Origin: Streptomyces sp. NBC_01244
GTDB taxonomy: Bacteria; Actinomycetota; Actinomycetes; Streptomycetales; Streptomycetaceae
Length of the DNA stretch: 64,000 bases
Direction of reading: 5' to 3'
NCBI RefSeq assembly: GCF_035987325.1
Contig: NZ_CP108488.1
Span: 7,440,001 to 7,504,000, forward strand
The notes below the pieces were generated by a model. It ran no database searches. It was not told the origin of the DNA and was given only the letters and a program-made list of their open reading frames with translations. Shown here piece after piece: positions 23,255 through 32,073 of the stretch; the first letter of the stretch is position 1; each line of letters opens with the position of its first letter. The position numbers and the translations under genes were made by a program.

Positions 23255-24379
23255 TCAGTGCGGGCTCAGGCGTCCTACCAGCCACTCCAGGGCCGACGGG
23301 ACCTCGCGCGCCCACGTCTCGTAGTTGTGCCCGCCGCTCGCGAGGAGGATCGAGGACACCCGCGCGGGCGGCCGTACCGCGTCGATGAACTCCAGCGTCG
23401 CCGGGTACTGGTGCTCGCCCTTGCGGCTGCTCGCCACGAGCAGGGACACCGGCGGCTGCGGCAGGTTCCGCAGCCGCCACAGCAGGTCGTCCTCCTGCCG
23501 GCGGCCCGCGTCCCCGCCGAACAGGTCTCCGGTGTCCGCGTCCCGCGCCGCCGCGTACGGGGCCGACAGCGCGGCCGCCGCCCGGTAGGCGTCCGGCGTG
23601 CGCAGGGCCAGCTTCAGCGCGCAGTAGCCGCCCACCGAATTGCCCATCACGCCCCACCCCCGGGCATCGCCGGTGAGGCCGTAGTACGAGGAGACCGCCG
23701 TCCGCAGGTCCCGGGCGAAGAAGGTCTCCGCCCGCGGACCGCCCGGCACGTCCACGCACTGGGTGTCCCTGGGCGGCGCCACCGTCGGCGTCATCAGGAT
23801 CAGCACCGCCGGCCGCATCCGCCCCGCCCGTACCGCCTCCAGTGCCAGCTGCGGATACCGCAGCCGGTCGATCAGCACCCCCGGCGTACTCGGGAACCCG
23901 CTCAGCGCCAGCACCACCGGGAACTCCGCCCGCCGCCCGGCCGACGCGTGCACGTACTGCGGCGGCAGGTACACGTACCCCTGCCCCGACAGCCCGCTGT
24001 GCGCCCCGCGCACCGTCACCACCTCGATCCGGCCGATCACCGCCGGGTCGTCGGAGCCCGCGTGCCGCCAGGAGTGGGTGCCCCGCACCCGCAGCGCCTC
24101 CCGCCCCGGGGCCTGCGCGCCCGCCGACGCGGGGTCCTCGCGGCGCAGGGACAGCAGGTCGCGCCAGGAGCCGTAGAAGCCGTACGAGGAGTTCACCGCG
24201 AGCAGCAGCGCCGACCCGGTCGTCAGGGTGATCGCGAGCTGGAGCCCGGCCCGCCCCAGCACCGGCCGCACCCCGGACCCCGCGAGCCGGGGCCACAGCC
24301 ACACGGTGGCCCCGAACACCGCGGCCGCCACGAGGACGGCGAGGAGCAGCGCCGGGGTGCCCCCGATGTCCCATTTCAT
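23255..24379 (-). CDS. Membrane-anchored esterase (esterase D / antigen 85 fold)
   Basis: The 374-aa protein has two N-terminal membrane segments (ALLLAVLVAAAVFGATVWLW at about 10-29 and LQLAITLTTGSALLLAV at about 46-62), then an exported alpha/beta-hydrolase domain of the esterase D / mycolyltransferase type. The nucleophile is Ser in WGVMGNSVGGYCAL (about residue 250) and the histidine is in ASGGHNYETW (about 350). FPVVLALSGFPST is the first core strand. Relatives include carbohydrate and lipid esterases. The ATG at 24379 is the first in the frame. It converges on the alpha/beta hydrolase and shares the minus strand with tRNA-His, whose terminator lies just beyond its start. Confidence 0.82.
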   Translation of the reverse strand: MKWDIGGTPALLLAVLVAAAVFGATVWLWPRLAGSGVRPVLGRAGLQLAITLTTGSALLLAVNSSYGFYGSWRDLLSLRREDPASAGAQAPGREALRVRGTHSWRHAGSDDPAVIGRIEVVTVRGAHSGLSGQGYVYLPPQYVHASAGRRAEFPVVLALSGFPSTPGVLIDRLRYPQLALEAVRAGRMRPAVLILMTPTVAPPRDTQCVDVPGGPRAETFFARDLRTAVSSYYGLTGDARGWGVMGNSVGGYCALKLALRTPDAYRAAAALSAPYAAARDADTGDLFGGDAGRRQEDDLLWRLRNLPQPPVSLLVASSRKGEHQYPATLEFIDAVRPPARVSSILLASGGHNYETWAREVPSALEWLVGRLSPH

Positions 24380-24450
24380 GTGGTTGATCCTGCCAGGACT
24401 CGGACGGGCGGGCCCGGCCGGTCGTGACGCGCCGCTCCCGCAGGGGAACG

Positions 24451-24495
24451 AAAAAACCCGTGGGGGTTACGAGAAGAACTCGTAACCCCCACGGG
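24451..24495 (-). terminator. Rho-independent terminator of tRNA-His
   Basis: A perfect 17-bp stem (24457-24473 with 24479-24495) closes a 5-base loop and is followed on the minus strand by six Ts. It starts 9 bases after the tRNA-His 3' end, so it terminates that transcript, and it also lies upstream of the esterase gene. Confidence 0.93.
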
Positions 24496-24503
24496 ATCAA
24501 CAG

Positions 24504-24577
24504 GGTGAGTGACGGGACTTGAACCCGCGGCCACCTGGACCACAACCAGGTGCTCTACCAACTGAGCTACACCCACC
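24504..24577 (-). tRNA. tRNA-His (anticodon GTG)
   Basis: The minus strand folds as a full cloverleaf: acceptor GTGGGTG with CACTCAC, D-arm region TAGCTCAGTTGGTAGAGC, anticodon stem CCTGG with loop TTGTGGT (anticodon GTG), and T-arm GCGGG-TTCAAGT-CCCGT. The base at 24577 is the extra 5' G and the discriminator at 24504 is C, both hallmarks of tRNA-His. CCA is not encoded. Confidence 0.97.
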
Positions 24578-24742
24578 ACGAAGGGCGGCGGACCACCCGT
24601 TCGATGTGCAAGCACAGCATAGCTGATCAGCGGGGTGCTCCCGCGACGCCTTTTCCGGCGACCCCGCGACCCGGCGACCCGGAGACCGGCTCCGGGTGAG
24701 GGCGCAGGCAACCCCGCGTCCCGGATCGCCATCACTACCGTT

Positions 24743-25915
24743 ATGGGATCAAACCGACTCACCGGCCTGGACGCCGCCCGCGGCATCGCCGTCCTCGGCA
24801 TGTTCGCCGTACACGTCGGCCCGCCGCCCACGCCCGAGGGCCCCGGCTGGCTGCTCGTCGCCGCCGACGGCCGGGCGCCCGCCGTCTTCACGCTCATCGC
24901 CGGGTTCTCCCTCGCGCTCGCCCGCGCCCGGGCCGCCGGACCGCCGCCCCTGCGGGCCACCCTGACCCGCTGCGCGATCCTCGCCGCGCTCGGCCTGTGC
25001 CTTGCAGCGCTCTCGCCCGGCATCCTCGTGATCCTGGCCTTCTACGCCGTCTACTTCCTTGCCGCCGAACCCTTCACCCGGCTGCGCACCCGCACCCTGG
25101 CCGCCGTCGCCGGAGGCTCGGTGGCGCTGGGCCCGCTCCTCTCGTACTTGCTGGGCCCCGCCCTCGGGCTGCGCACCGGCGGGCGCGGGGCCACGCCGGT
25201 CCCCGCCGACCTGGCGAGCTGGGCGGGGGCCGGGGGGATGCTGCGGGAGCTCCTGCTCTCGGGCGCCTACCCGCTGCTCACCTACTTCCCGTACATCCTG
25301 GCCGGCATGGCCCTCGGCCGCCTCGCCGACCTGCGGAGCGGGCGGTCGCTGCGGCTGCTGACCGGGTACGGGGCGGCGGCCGCCGTCGCCGGCTACGGCG
25401 TCTCCTGGCTCGCGCTGGGGCCCGGGGGCCGGCGCGGGCCGCTCCTGGAAGCCATCGCGCGGGAGCACCCCTGGGCGGCGGCGGAGCCCGACCCGGTCGC
25501 GGCGGTGCTGGGCCGGCAGTTCGGGGCCGTCCCCAGCACCTCCTGGGACTGGCTGCTGGTGGCCGGCCCTTACAGCCAGACCCCGCTGGAGACCCTCGGC
25601 AACTCCGGGGTCGGGGCGGCCCTCATAGGCCTGCTCGCCCTGGCCGCGCACGGCGCGGGCCGGGTGGCGGCGCGGCTGCTGCGGCCGCTCGCCGCCGTCG
25701 GGGCGATGGCCCTGACGGTGTACGTGGTGCACGCGCTCGCGCTGGCGGTGTTCCTGCGGGGCTGGAGCGGGTGGGAGGTCCTGGCCGGGTTCTCGGCATG
25801 CGCGCTGATCGGGTGCGTGGTCTGGCGGCGGCTCCTGCGCGGGACGGAGCTGTACCGGGGGCCGCTGGAGTGGGCCCTGCGGGCGGCGACACCGGCGGGG
25901 CGGGCGGCGGGCTGA
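24743..25915 (+). CDS. DUF418/DUF1624-like polytopic membrane protein
   Basis: The 390-aa integral membrane protein begins with NRLTGLDAARGIAVLGMFAVH, the entry segment of the DUF418 / heparan-alpha-glucosaminide acetyltransferase-like family, and has about nine hydrophobic segments. LTVYVVHALALAVFL near residue 330 matches the late conserved segment of these proteins. Members are proposed membrane acyl- or acetyltransferases, without a defined substrate here. The ATG at 24743 follows a short untranslated stretch; the frame extends to 24635, but that N terminus is Arg/Pro-rich and unlikely. An interspersed palindromic element follows the gene. Confidence 0.8.
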   Translation: MGSNRLTGLDAARGIAVLGMFAVHVGPPPTPEGPGWLLVAADGRAPAVFTLIAGFSLALARARAAGPPPLRATLTRCAILAALGLCLAALSPGILVILAFYAVYFLAAEPFTRLRTRTLAAVAGGSVALGPLLSYLLGPALGLRTGGRGATPVPADLASWAGAGGMLRELLLSGAYPLLTYFPYILAGMALGRLADLRSGRSLRLLTGYGAAAAVAGYGVSWLALGPGGRRGPLLEAIAREHPWAAAEPDPVAAVLGRQFGAVPSTSWDWLLVAGPYSQTPLETLGNSGVGAALIGLLALAAHGAGRVAARLLRPLAAVGAMALTVYVVHALALAVFLRGWSGWEVLAGFSACALIGCVVWRRLLRGTELYRGPLEWALRAATPAGRAAG

Positions 25916-25917
25916 CG

Positions 25918-26115
25918 CCCTTGGGCGGGCGGGGCGGTTCTGTCCCCTACCCGCCCTTCCCCAGTTCCCCGGGGCTGCGCCCCGGACCCCGTCGGGGGTT
26001 CCACCCCCGGACCCCCGCGCCTCAAACGCCGGCGGGGCTGAAGAGTGCCGCGGCGCGGGTCTGGGCGGAGCTCGGGGGGCGGTGGAAGGGCGGGTAGGGG
26101 ACAGGCTCCGCGTAG
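25918..26115. repeat. Palindromic intergenic repeat element, copy A
   Basis: The left arm holds CCCCTACCCGCCCTTCC and a following CCGGGGCTGCGCCCCGG hairpin, then a single core CTCAAACGCCGGCGGGGCTG at 26021-26040. The right part (from about 26075) contains the inverse of the left arm, GGAAGGGCGGGTAGGGG. The core's own inverted partner is missing. Three related copies occur at 34033, 49289 and 59288. Confidence 0.8.
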
Positions 26116-26194
26116 CGGGCAGTGCGGGGGACGGGGCCGGGTGATCGGCGCGGCCCCCTGCCGTCCGGGGGCGGGGCGCGGGAGGATCGGAGTC

Positions 26195-27316
26195 ATGGAC
26201 CATGACTCCGATCCCTTCACGGCCGCCGACTACGCCGCCCGGATGGCCGCCGCCGCGCAGGCCGCCGCCGACGCGGGGCTGGCCGGCCTGCTGGTCGCCC
26301 CCGGGCCCGACCTGGCCCACCTCACCGGGTACCGGCCCGTCGACACCGAGCGGATGACCCTGCTCGTCCTCGCCGCCGGGCAGGACCCCGTCCTCGTCGT
26401 CCCCGCGCTGGAAGCCCCCGACGCGGCGAAGTCCCCCGGCGCGGGCGCGCTGACCCTGCGGGACTGGGCCGACGGGAAGAACCCGTACGCCGTGACCTCC
26501 CCGCTGCTGGACGTGGCCGGCCGCTTCGGGGTCAGCGACAACGCCTGGGCGCTGCATCTGCTGGGCCTGCAGCGGGAGTTGCCGGCGACCTCGTACGTCT
26601 CGCTGACCGATGCGCTACCGATGCTGCGCGCGGTCAAGGACGAGCGCGAGCTGGCCCGCCTCGCCGCGGCCGGTGAGGCGGCGGACGCCGCGTACGCCCA
26701 GATCCTCCATGTCCCCTTCGCGGGGCGCCGGGAGAGCGACGTCGCCGACGACCTGGCCGCGCTGCTGCGCGTGCACGGCCACTCCCAGGTGGACTTCACC
26801 GTCGTCGGCTCCGGCCCGAACGGCGCCAACCCGCACCACGAAGCCGGTGACCGGGTCATCCAGCACGGGGACATGGTGGTCCTCGACTTCGGCGGCCTCA
26901 AGCACGGTTACGGCTCCGACATCTCCCGTACCGTCCACGTCGGCGAGCCCACCGAGGAGGAGCAGCGCGTCCACGACATCGTCCGCGAGGCCCAGTTGGC
27001 GGGAGTGGCGGCGGCCCGGCCGGGGGCCGCCTGCCAGGACGTGGACCGGGCGGCCCGCGCGGTGATCACGGAGTTCGGCTACGGCGAGCAGTTCATCCAC
27101 CGCACGGGCCACGGCATCGGAGTCACCACGCACGAGCCGCCGTACATGGTGGAAGGCGAGGAGCAGCCCCTCGTCCCCGGCATGTGCTTCTCCGTGGAGC
27201 CGGGGATCTACCTTCCGGGGCGGTTCGGGGTCCGCATCGAGGACATCATCACGGTCACCGGGAACGGCTGCCGCAGCTTCAACAACGCCTCCCGGGAGCT
27301 GGCCATCGTGGAGTAG
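26195..27316 (+). CDS. M24-family Xaa-Pro aminopeptidase
   Basis: The 373-aa cytoplasmic metallopeptidase releases N-terminal residues that precede proline. The pita-bread fold carries the five metal ligands: Asp in VVLDFGG, Asp in GSDISRT, His in RTGHGIG, Glu in SVEPGIY and Glu in RIEDIITV. The N-terminal creatinase-like domain covers about residues 15-150. The length is typical of the PepQ/PepP-like class in actinobacteria. The ATG at 26195 is preceded by GGAGGATCGGAGTC; the longer frame to 26045 runs back into the repeat element and is rejected. The gene ends in an 8-bp tandem array that includes its stop codon. Confidence 0.92.
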   Translation: MDHDSDPFTAADYAARMAAAAQAAADAGLAGLLVAPGPDLAHLTGYRPVDTERMTLLVLAAGQDPVLVVPALEAPDAAKSPGAGALTLRDWADGKNPYAVTSPLLDVAGRFGVSDNAWALHLLGLQRELPATSYVSLTDALPMLRAVKDERELARLAAAGEAADAAYAQILHVPFAGRRESDVADDLAALLRVHGHSQVDFTVVGSGPNGANPHHEAGDRVIQHGDMVVLDFGGLKHGYGSDISRTVHVGEPTEEEQRVHDIVREAQLAGVAAARPGAACQDVDRAARAVITEFGYGEQFIHRTGHGIGVTTHEPPYMVEGEEQPLVPGMCFSVEPGIYLPGRFGVRIEDIITVTGNGCRSFNNASRELAIVE

Positions 27317-27342
27317 TGGAGTAGTGGAGTAGTGGAGTAGTG
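27311..27342. repeat. Tandem (GAGTAGTG)n starting at the peptidase stop codon
   Basis: Four perfect copies of GAGTAGTG begin with the last codons of the M24 peptidase; the TAG stop is in the first copy. The layout parallels the array at 23194. Confidence 0.92.
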
Positions 27343-27373
27343 GCGTAGGCGACGGCGCACGGTGCTCGCCGGG

Positions 27374-28153
27374 TCAGGCCCCGGCGAGAACCAGGCGGTA
27401 GCCGTAGTCGATGCTCTCCCGCTCCAGCAGGTCGGCGTGGCGGCGCCGCCACGCCCCCGACCGCAGGTCTTCGCGCAGCCGGGCGATCGCCGGTTCCACG
27501 ACGGAGGCGGGCAGGCTCGCGAGGGTGGAGCCGGCGGCCCGTACGACCGGGTCGAGGTAGGACTCGGGCCGACGCCAGAAGGCGGCCCGGAAGCCGTCGG
27601 TGAAATCGTGCGGGACGGGGAAGGGGATCACGGTGTGCGCGTCCAGCGCCCCCGTCACCACGGACAGCGGGGTGAAGGCGGAGCGGTCCAGTTCCCCGAC
27701 CTCCGGCAGGTACTCCTCGAAGAGCCACAGCTCGGGCCGGTGGGCCGGATCCCAGGTGAAGACGGCCTGGCGCCGCGAAACCCGCCGCAGTTCGGCCAGC
27801 CCGCGCGCGGGGTCCGGCCAGTGATGGACCGTCATCACCGCCATCGCGGCGTCGAATGCCCCGTCCTCGAAGGGAAGTTCCTCCGCACCCGCCTTGATCT
27901 TGCGGGTCCCCGGGTGCTGGTCGAGCATGACCCGGGACGGGTCCACGGCGGTCACCTCGCGGTCCTCCGGCTCGTAAGAACCGGCGCCCGCCCCGACGTT
28001 GACCACGGTCCGGGCGTCCCCCAGGGCGCCCGCGATCAGTGCGGCCAGCCGGGGATCGGGCCGCCGGATCTCCCGGTAGCCCACCCCGATGCGGTCGTAC
28101 TTGGCCGCGTGTCCGCCGCCGGCCGCGGATGATTCGACAGGTTCGATCTTCAT
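27374..28153 (-). CDS. Class I SAM-dependent methyltransferase
   Basis: The 259-aa enzyme has the SAM motif I VVNVGAGAGSYE at about residues 50-61, the acidic ribose contact in VTAVDPS, motif II AFDAAMAVMTVHHW and motif III-like LAELRRV, the arrangement of the Methyltransf_11 group. The C-terminal 100 residues are the variable substrate cap. The acceptor is not predictable; small-molecule or ubiquinone-type methylation are both possible. The ATG at 28153 opens the frame. The treZ gene lies just upstream on the same strand, 52 bases away, with no obvious functional link. Confidence 0.85.
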   Translation of the reverse strand: MKIEPVESSAAGGGHAAKYDRIGVGYREIRRPDPRLAALIAGALGDARTVVNVGAGAGSYEPEDREVTAVDPSRVMLDQHPGTRKIKAGAEELPFEDGAFDAAMAVMTVHHWPDPARGLAELRRVSRRQAVFTWDPAHRPELWLFEEYLPEVGELDRSAFTPLSVVTGALDAHTVIPFPVPHDFTDGFRAAFWRRPESYLDPVVRAAGSTLASLPASVVEPAIARLREDLRSGAWRRRHADLLERESIDYGYRLVLAGA

Positions 28154-28205
28154 GGGGCCGATCCCATCAGACGGCTCCGGGCCTCCGCGACTGGGTTTGC
28201 GGGCC

Positions 28206-30044
28206 CTAATGGCCCAGCACCACCGCCGACTCGGCCGGTACGTGGACCCGCCCGTCGGCGTCCGGATGCTCGACGGGGAGCCAGGCGGCCAGCACCCGGA
28301 CCCCGTTGCGGCCCAGCGCGACGGTGACGGGCTCCCCGGAGAGGTTCACCACCACGCGGACGTCGCCCCGGCGGAACGTCAGCCAGCGGCGCTCCTCGTC
28401 ATGGGCGATCCGCAGCGCCGCCAGATCGGGATCGCGCAGGTCGGAGTGGGTCCGGCGGAGCGAGATCAGGGTGCGGTACCAGTCCAGCAGGCGGGCGTGG
28501 GCCCCCCGGCCCGGCTCGGCCCAGTCGAGGCGGGAGCGGTCCCGGGTGGCCGGGTCCTGGGGGTCGGGAATCTCCTCCGCCTTCCAGCCGTGCTCCGCGA
28601 ACTCCCGCCGCCGGCCCACCCGTACGGCCTCGGCGAGCTCCTCGTCGGGATGGTCGGTGAAGTACTGCCACGGCGTGCCGGCGCCCCACTCCTCGCCCAT
28701 GAACAGCATCGGCACGAACGGCCCGGTCAGCGCCACCGTCGCCGCGCACGCCAGCAGCCCGGGGGACAGGGAGGCCGAGAGCCGGTCGCCCAGCGCGCGG
28801 TTGCCGACCTGGTCGTGGGTCTGGGTGTAGCCGAGGAAGCGGTGCGCCGGGGTGCGGCCGCGGTCCACCGCGCGGCCGTGGTGGCGGCCCCGGAAGGAGG
28901 ACCAGGTCCCGTCGTGGAAGAAGGCCCGGGTCATGGTCTTGGCGAGGGCCCCGAGCGGGGCCTCGGCGAAGTCCGCGTAGTACGCCTGGGACTCACCGGT
29001 CAGCGCGCAGTGCAGGGCATGGTGGAAGTCGTCGTTCCACTGCGCGTGCAGGCCCAGGCCCCCGGCGGCGCGCGGGTTCGTGGTGCGGGGATCGCAGCGG
29101 TCCGACTCCGCGATCAGGAACAGCGGCCGGCCGGTCTCGGCGGCCAGCTCGTCCACCGCCGCGGACAGCTCCTCCAGGAAGGTCAGGGCCCGGTCGTCGG
29201 CGAGCGCGTGCACCGCGTCCAGCCGCAGCCCGTCGATCCGGTAGTCGCGCAGCCAGGCCAGCGCGCTGCCCAGCAGGTAGGCGCGCACCTCGTCGGAGCC
29301 GGGCGCGTCCAGGTTCACCGCCGCGCCCCAGGGGGTGTGGTGGGTCTCGGTGAAGTACGGGCCGAAGACGGGGAGGTGGTTGCCGGAGGGGCCGAGGTGG
29401 TTGTGGACCACGTCGAGCACCACGCCGAGCCCGGCGGTGTGCGCGGCCTCCACGAACCGGACCAGCCCGGCCGGGCCCCCGTACGGCTCGTGCACCGCCC
29501 AGGGCGCGACCCCGTCGTACCCCCAGCCGTGCCGCCCGGGGAAGGAGCACACCGGCATCAGCTCGATGTGGGTGATGCCGAGGGCGGTGAGGTGGCCGAG
29601 GCGGGCGGCGGCCGCGTCGAAGGTGCCCTCGGGGGTGAAGGTGCCGATGTGCAGCTCGTACAGGACGGCGTCCTGCAGCGGCACCCGGGGGGAGGGCGCC
29701 GGCTCGCCGGGAAGGAGGGCGGCGAAGTCGACCACGGCCGAGAGCCCGTCGGGGCCTTCCGGCAGGCGCCGCCCGCGCGGATCGGGGCGTACGGGGGGTC
29801 CGAGGCGAGTGTGGTCCGGATGCTCCACGTGGTGCCCGGGGTGCACCGGGTCGCGCGGGTCGTCCCCGGGAACGGGAGCCTGCGGGGCGCCGCCCAGCTG
29901 GAACCCGTAGTGGGATCCGTCCCGCGCCTCGGCTTCGGCGACCCACCAGCCGGGGCGCTCCGGATCGCGCTCCATCGCGTACGCGGCCCCGTCGAGCCGC
30001 AGTGCGACCCGGTCTGTCAGCGGTGCCCACACCTCGAACTGCAC
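28206..30044 (-). CDS. treZ: Malto-oligosyltrehalose trehalohydrolase TreZ
   Basis: The 612-aa GH13 enzyme cleaves maltooligosyl-trehalose to free trehalose, the last step of the TreX-TreY-TreZ route. An N-terminal starch-binding-like domain (FEVWAPLTDRVAL) precedes the (beta/alpha)8 barrel with the four GH13 regions: DVVHNHLG, GLRLDAVHAL (nucleophile Asp), LIAESDRCD (acid Glu) and TQTHDQVGNR. The MLFMGEEWGAGTPWQYFTDH block is typical of TreZ. The GTG at 30044 has AGGGGA 6 bases upstream. TreY (34219) and TreX (37903) lie further along on the same strand, separated from treZ by an FHA gene, an IS remnant and two enzymes. Confidence 0.95.
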   Translation of the reverse strand: MQFEVWAPLTDRVALRLDGAAYAMERDPERPGWWVAEAEARDGSHYGFQLGGAPQAPVPGDDPRDPVHPGHHVEHPDHTRLGPPVRPDPRGRRLPEGPDGLSAVVDFAALLPGEPAPSPRVPLQDAVLYELHIGTFTPEGTFDAAAARLGHLTALGITHIELMPVCSFPGRHGWGYDGVAPWAVHEPYGGPAGLVRFVEAAHTAGLGVVLDVVHNHLGPSGNHLPVFGPYFTETHHTPWGAAVNLDAPGSDEVRAYLLGSALAWLRDYRIDGLRLDAVHALADDRALTFLEELSAAVDELAAETGRPLFLIAESDRCDPRTTNPRAAGGLGLHAQWNDDFHHALHCALTGESQAYYADFAEAPLGALAKTMTRAFFHDGTWSSFRGRHHGRAVDRGRTPAHRFLGYTQTHDQVGNRALGDRLSASLSPGLLACAATVALTGPFVPMLFMGEEWGAGTPWQYFTDHPDEELAEAVRVGRRREFAEHGWKAEEIPDPQDPATRDRSRLDWAEPGRGAHARLLDWYRTLISLRRTHSDLRDPDLAALRIAHDEERRWLTFRRGDVRVVVNLSGEPVTVALGRNGVRVLAAWLPVEHPDADGRVHVPAESAVVLGH

Positions 30045-30156
30045 GGACGGTCCCCTCGTCTGGCGGCGCTACCCCAACCTGCGTGTCCGGGCCATCATCC
30101 CCGGCCGGTCGCGGGAGTTCTGGACACTCTGCCCCCGACAGGCCGACAATCACCTG

Positions 30157-30720
30157 GTGACGTCGAGTTTCGAGTTCTCCGCCTTCCCCGCCCCGCGGCT
30201 CTCCGATGCCGAGCGCGACCGCGCGCTGGGCCAGCTCAGGGAGGGCGCCGCCGTCGGCAAGCTGTCGCACGACACCTTCCTGCGCCGCATGGAGCTCGCC
30301 CTCGTCGCCCGCCGCTCCGAGGACCTCGCGGTGCTCACCGCGGACCTGGAGGGCCGGGACGGCACGGAGGGCCCGTGGACCAGCCGGCTGTTCGGCTGGG
30401 TGGGGCGGGTCTCGGCCGTGTCCGTGGGCGTACGGCGGGCCTGGGCCGCGGAGAAGCTGCCCACGCTGCTCCTCCCGCATCCGAGCGCCGGACCGCTGCG
30501 GATCGGCCGCGACCCGGGCAACGGACTGCGCCTGAGCCACGAGACGGTCTCGCGGGCCCACGCGGAACTGGGCATCCGGGACGGGGTCTGGGTGGTGCGC
30601 GACCTCGGCTCGACGAACGGGACCACGGTGAACGGGCGCCGGGTGACGGGCTCGGCGGTGGTCCGGGACGGGGACCAGATCGGCTTCGGACGGATGAGCT
30701 TCAGGCTGTCGGGCGGCTGA
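30157..30720 (+). CDS. DUF1707-FHA domain protein
   Basis: The 187-aa cytoplasmic protein has an N-terminal DUF1707 region (LSDAERDRALGQLREG to about residue 60) and a C-terminal FHA domain (about 105-185). The FHA part has the phosphothreonine-binding Arg and Ser of RIGRD and SRAHAEL, and the conserved DLGSTNGTTVNGR. Such proteins bind substrates of Ser/Thr kinases; no kinase is adjacent, so the partner is encoded elsewhere. The GTG at 30157 is the first usable start. It diverges from treZ across 112 bases that must hold both promoters. Confidence 0.88.
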   Translation: MTSSFEFSAFPAPRLSDAERDRALGQLREGAAVGKLSHDTFLRRMELALVARRSEDLAVLTADLEGRDGTEGPWTSRLFGWVGRVSAVSVGVRRAWAAEKLPTLLLPHPSAGPLRIGRDPGNGLRLSHETVSRAHAELGIRDGVWVVRDLGSTNGTTVNGRRVTGSAVVRDGDQIGFGRMSFRLSGG

Positions 30721-30869
30721 GCATCCGGGCGGGCGGTCCGGGGCCCGCTGGTCCGGGGGCCGGAGACACGGGGGTTCGGGGCGCGGGCGGGGAGCGATCG
30801 GAGGCCGGTTCCCATCTGGTCTGACCTGCTCCTTCGTTTGTTGTCAGTGGGCGGGGCTAGGTTGTTGGG

Positions 30870-32004
30870 ATGGCGAAGACACCGATCGTGGGGGATGCCG
30901 GGTATGCCCGGTGGACCTTCCGCGTCCGCGTGTCGTCCACCGCGCTCGCCACCCTGATGGCGGAGTGGGATCGATGCCGGTGGATCTGGAACGAGTGCTG
31001 CGCGAAGTCGAAGCAGACGCACCTGTGGAACAAGCGCCGGCCTGAGGGTGTGGACAAGCAGACGTGTGGTCCGGGGCAGCTGGACAAGATGCTGACCGAG
31101 TGCCGCAAGACGAACAGCTGGCTCCGTGAGGGCTCCAGCGTTCCGCAGCAGCAGTTGATTCGGGATTTCGGGAAGTCCCGGGCCAAGGCGCAGAAGGACG
31201 TCAAGGACCGGTTGCCGGTGCGGCAGCGGGCCGGGATGCCGAAGTGGAAGAAGAAGCGGGGAGCGCTGCCGTCCCTCAACTACACCAAGCGTGGTTTCCG
31301 CTTGAAGGACGGCCGCTTGCACCTGGCGGGCGGGATCGTCTTGACGGTGGTGTGGTCGCGGAGCCTTCCCGCCGGCCCGTCCAGCGTGCGCGTGTACCAG
31401 GACAGTCTCGGGCACTGGTACTGCTCCTTCGTCGTCCCGACCGAAGGCCAGCCGCTCCCGGAGACGGGTGCGGTGATCGGGATCGACTGGGGTGTGAGGG
31501 AGACAGCGACCACCACCAGCGACGACCACGACCTCCCGCATGCCGAGCACGGCAAGAAGGCTGACGGCGAAGCTGTACAAGAAGGTGGTCCGGCAGCGGC
31601 AGGACACCGGCCGTAAGTGGGCCAAGCGCGTGGTCCGCGACCACGACGCCCTGGCGGTGGAGGACTTCAAGTCGAAGTTTCTCGCTAAATCCACCATGGC
31701 CAAGAAGGCCGCCGACGCAGCGATCGGCGCCACCAAGACGGCCTTGGTCGAGATGGGCCGAAAGCACGGCCGCGCCGTGTTCCTGGTACACCCCGCGCAC
31801 ACCACGATGGACTGCGCGCAGTGCGGAGCGAGAACCAAGCACGCACTCCCTCTCTCGATGCGAACGTATGCCTGCACCGTGTGCGGAGCCGTGTCCCCCA
31901 GGGATAAGAACTCCGCGCGCGTGATGCTGGTCCGGGCTGGTCTCAACCCGGCTAGTGCTGATCGTGGAAGACCGGACCAGGCGCTGCCTGGTATGGCAGC
32001 GTGA
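30870..32004 (+). pseudogene. tnpB: tnpB (RNA-guided nuclease family), internal deletion and frameshift
   Basis: The N-terminal half runs from ATG 30870 and carries the first RuvC Asp in GIDWGVRE (about 31480). After HAEHGKKA (about 31560) the frame departs from the family. The family resumes in another frame with RLTAKLYKK (about 31557), followed by LAVEDFKSKF (RuvC Glu), the zinc ribbon CAQCG-CTVCG and DKNSAR (RuvC Asp), ending at 32004. In intact relatives about 30 residues of the form RYQRMMARR lie between these points, so both a deletion and a frame change occurred there. All catalytic residues remain, but in two frames, so an active nuclease is unlikely. Confidence 0.85.
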
Positions 32005-32037
32005 GCTAGAAATCCCCGATCAGTCCTGGAGGGTGCG

Positions 32038-32069
32038 GAATCCCCCTCCCCTCAGGGAGGGGAGGATTC
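32038..32069 (+). repeat. Right-end hairpin of the tnpB element
   Basis: Arms CCCCTCCC (32043-32050) and GGGAGGGG (32055-32062) flank a CTCA loop, and the flanks GAATCC and GGATTC extend the stem with an offset. This is the subterminal palindrome expected at an IS200/IS605 right end, and it corresponds to the 3' scaffold of the element's guide RNA. It also supplies AGGGGAGG as ribosome site for the next gene. Confidence 0.8.
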
Positions 32070-32073
32070 AATC

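Larger units (their letters stand above)
30835..32070 (+). mobile_element. IS200/IS605-type element carrying only a broken tnpB
   Basis: The element has a left-end segment (CTTCGTTTGTTGTCAG near 30832-30847), a decayed tnpB, and a right end made of a strong hairpin followed by TTCAA at 32067-32071. No Y1 transposase (tnpA) is present, as in IS1341-type elements that must be moved by a tnpA in trans. The left boundary is approximate. It sits between the FHA gene and a GNAT gene. Confidence 0.75.

Noticed and set aside
22269..24545. 758-aa minus-strand frame spanning the hydrolase, the esterase and the tRNA
   Set aside because: It covers two genuine genes in other frames and part of tRNA-His, and it has no recognisable domain.
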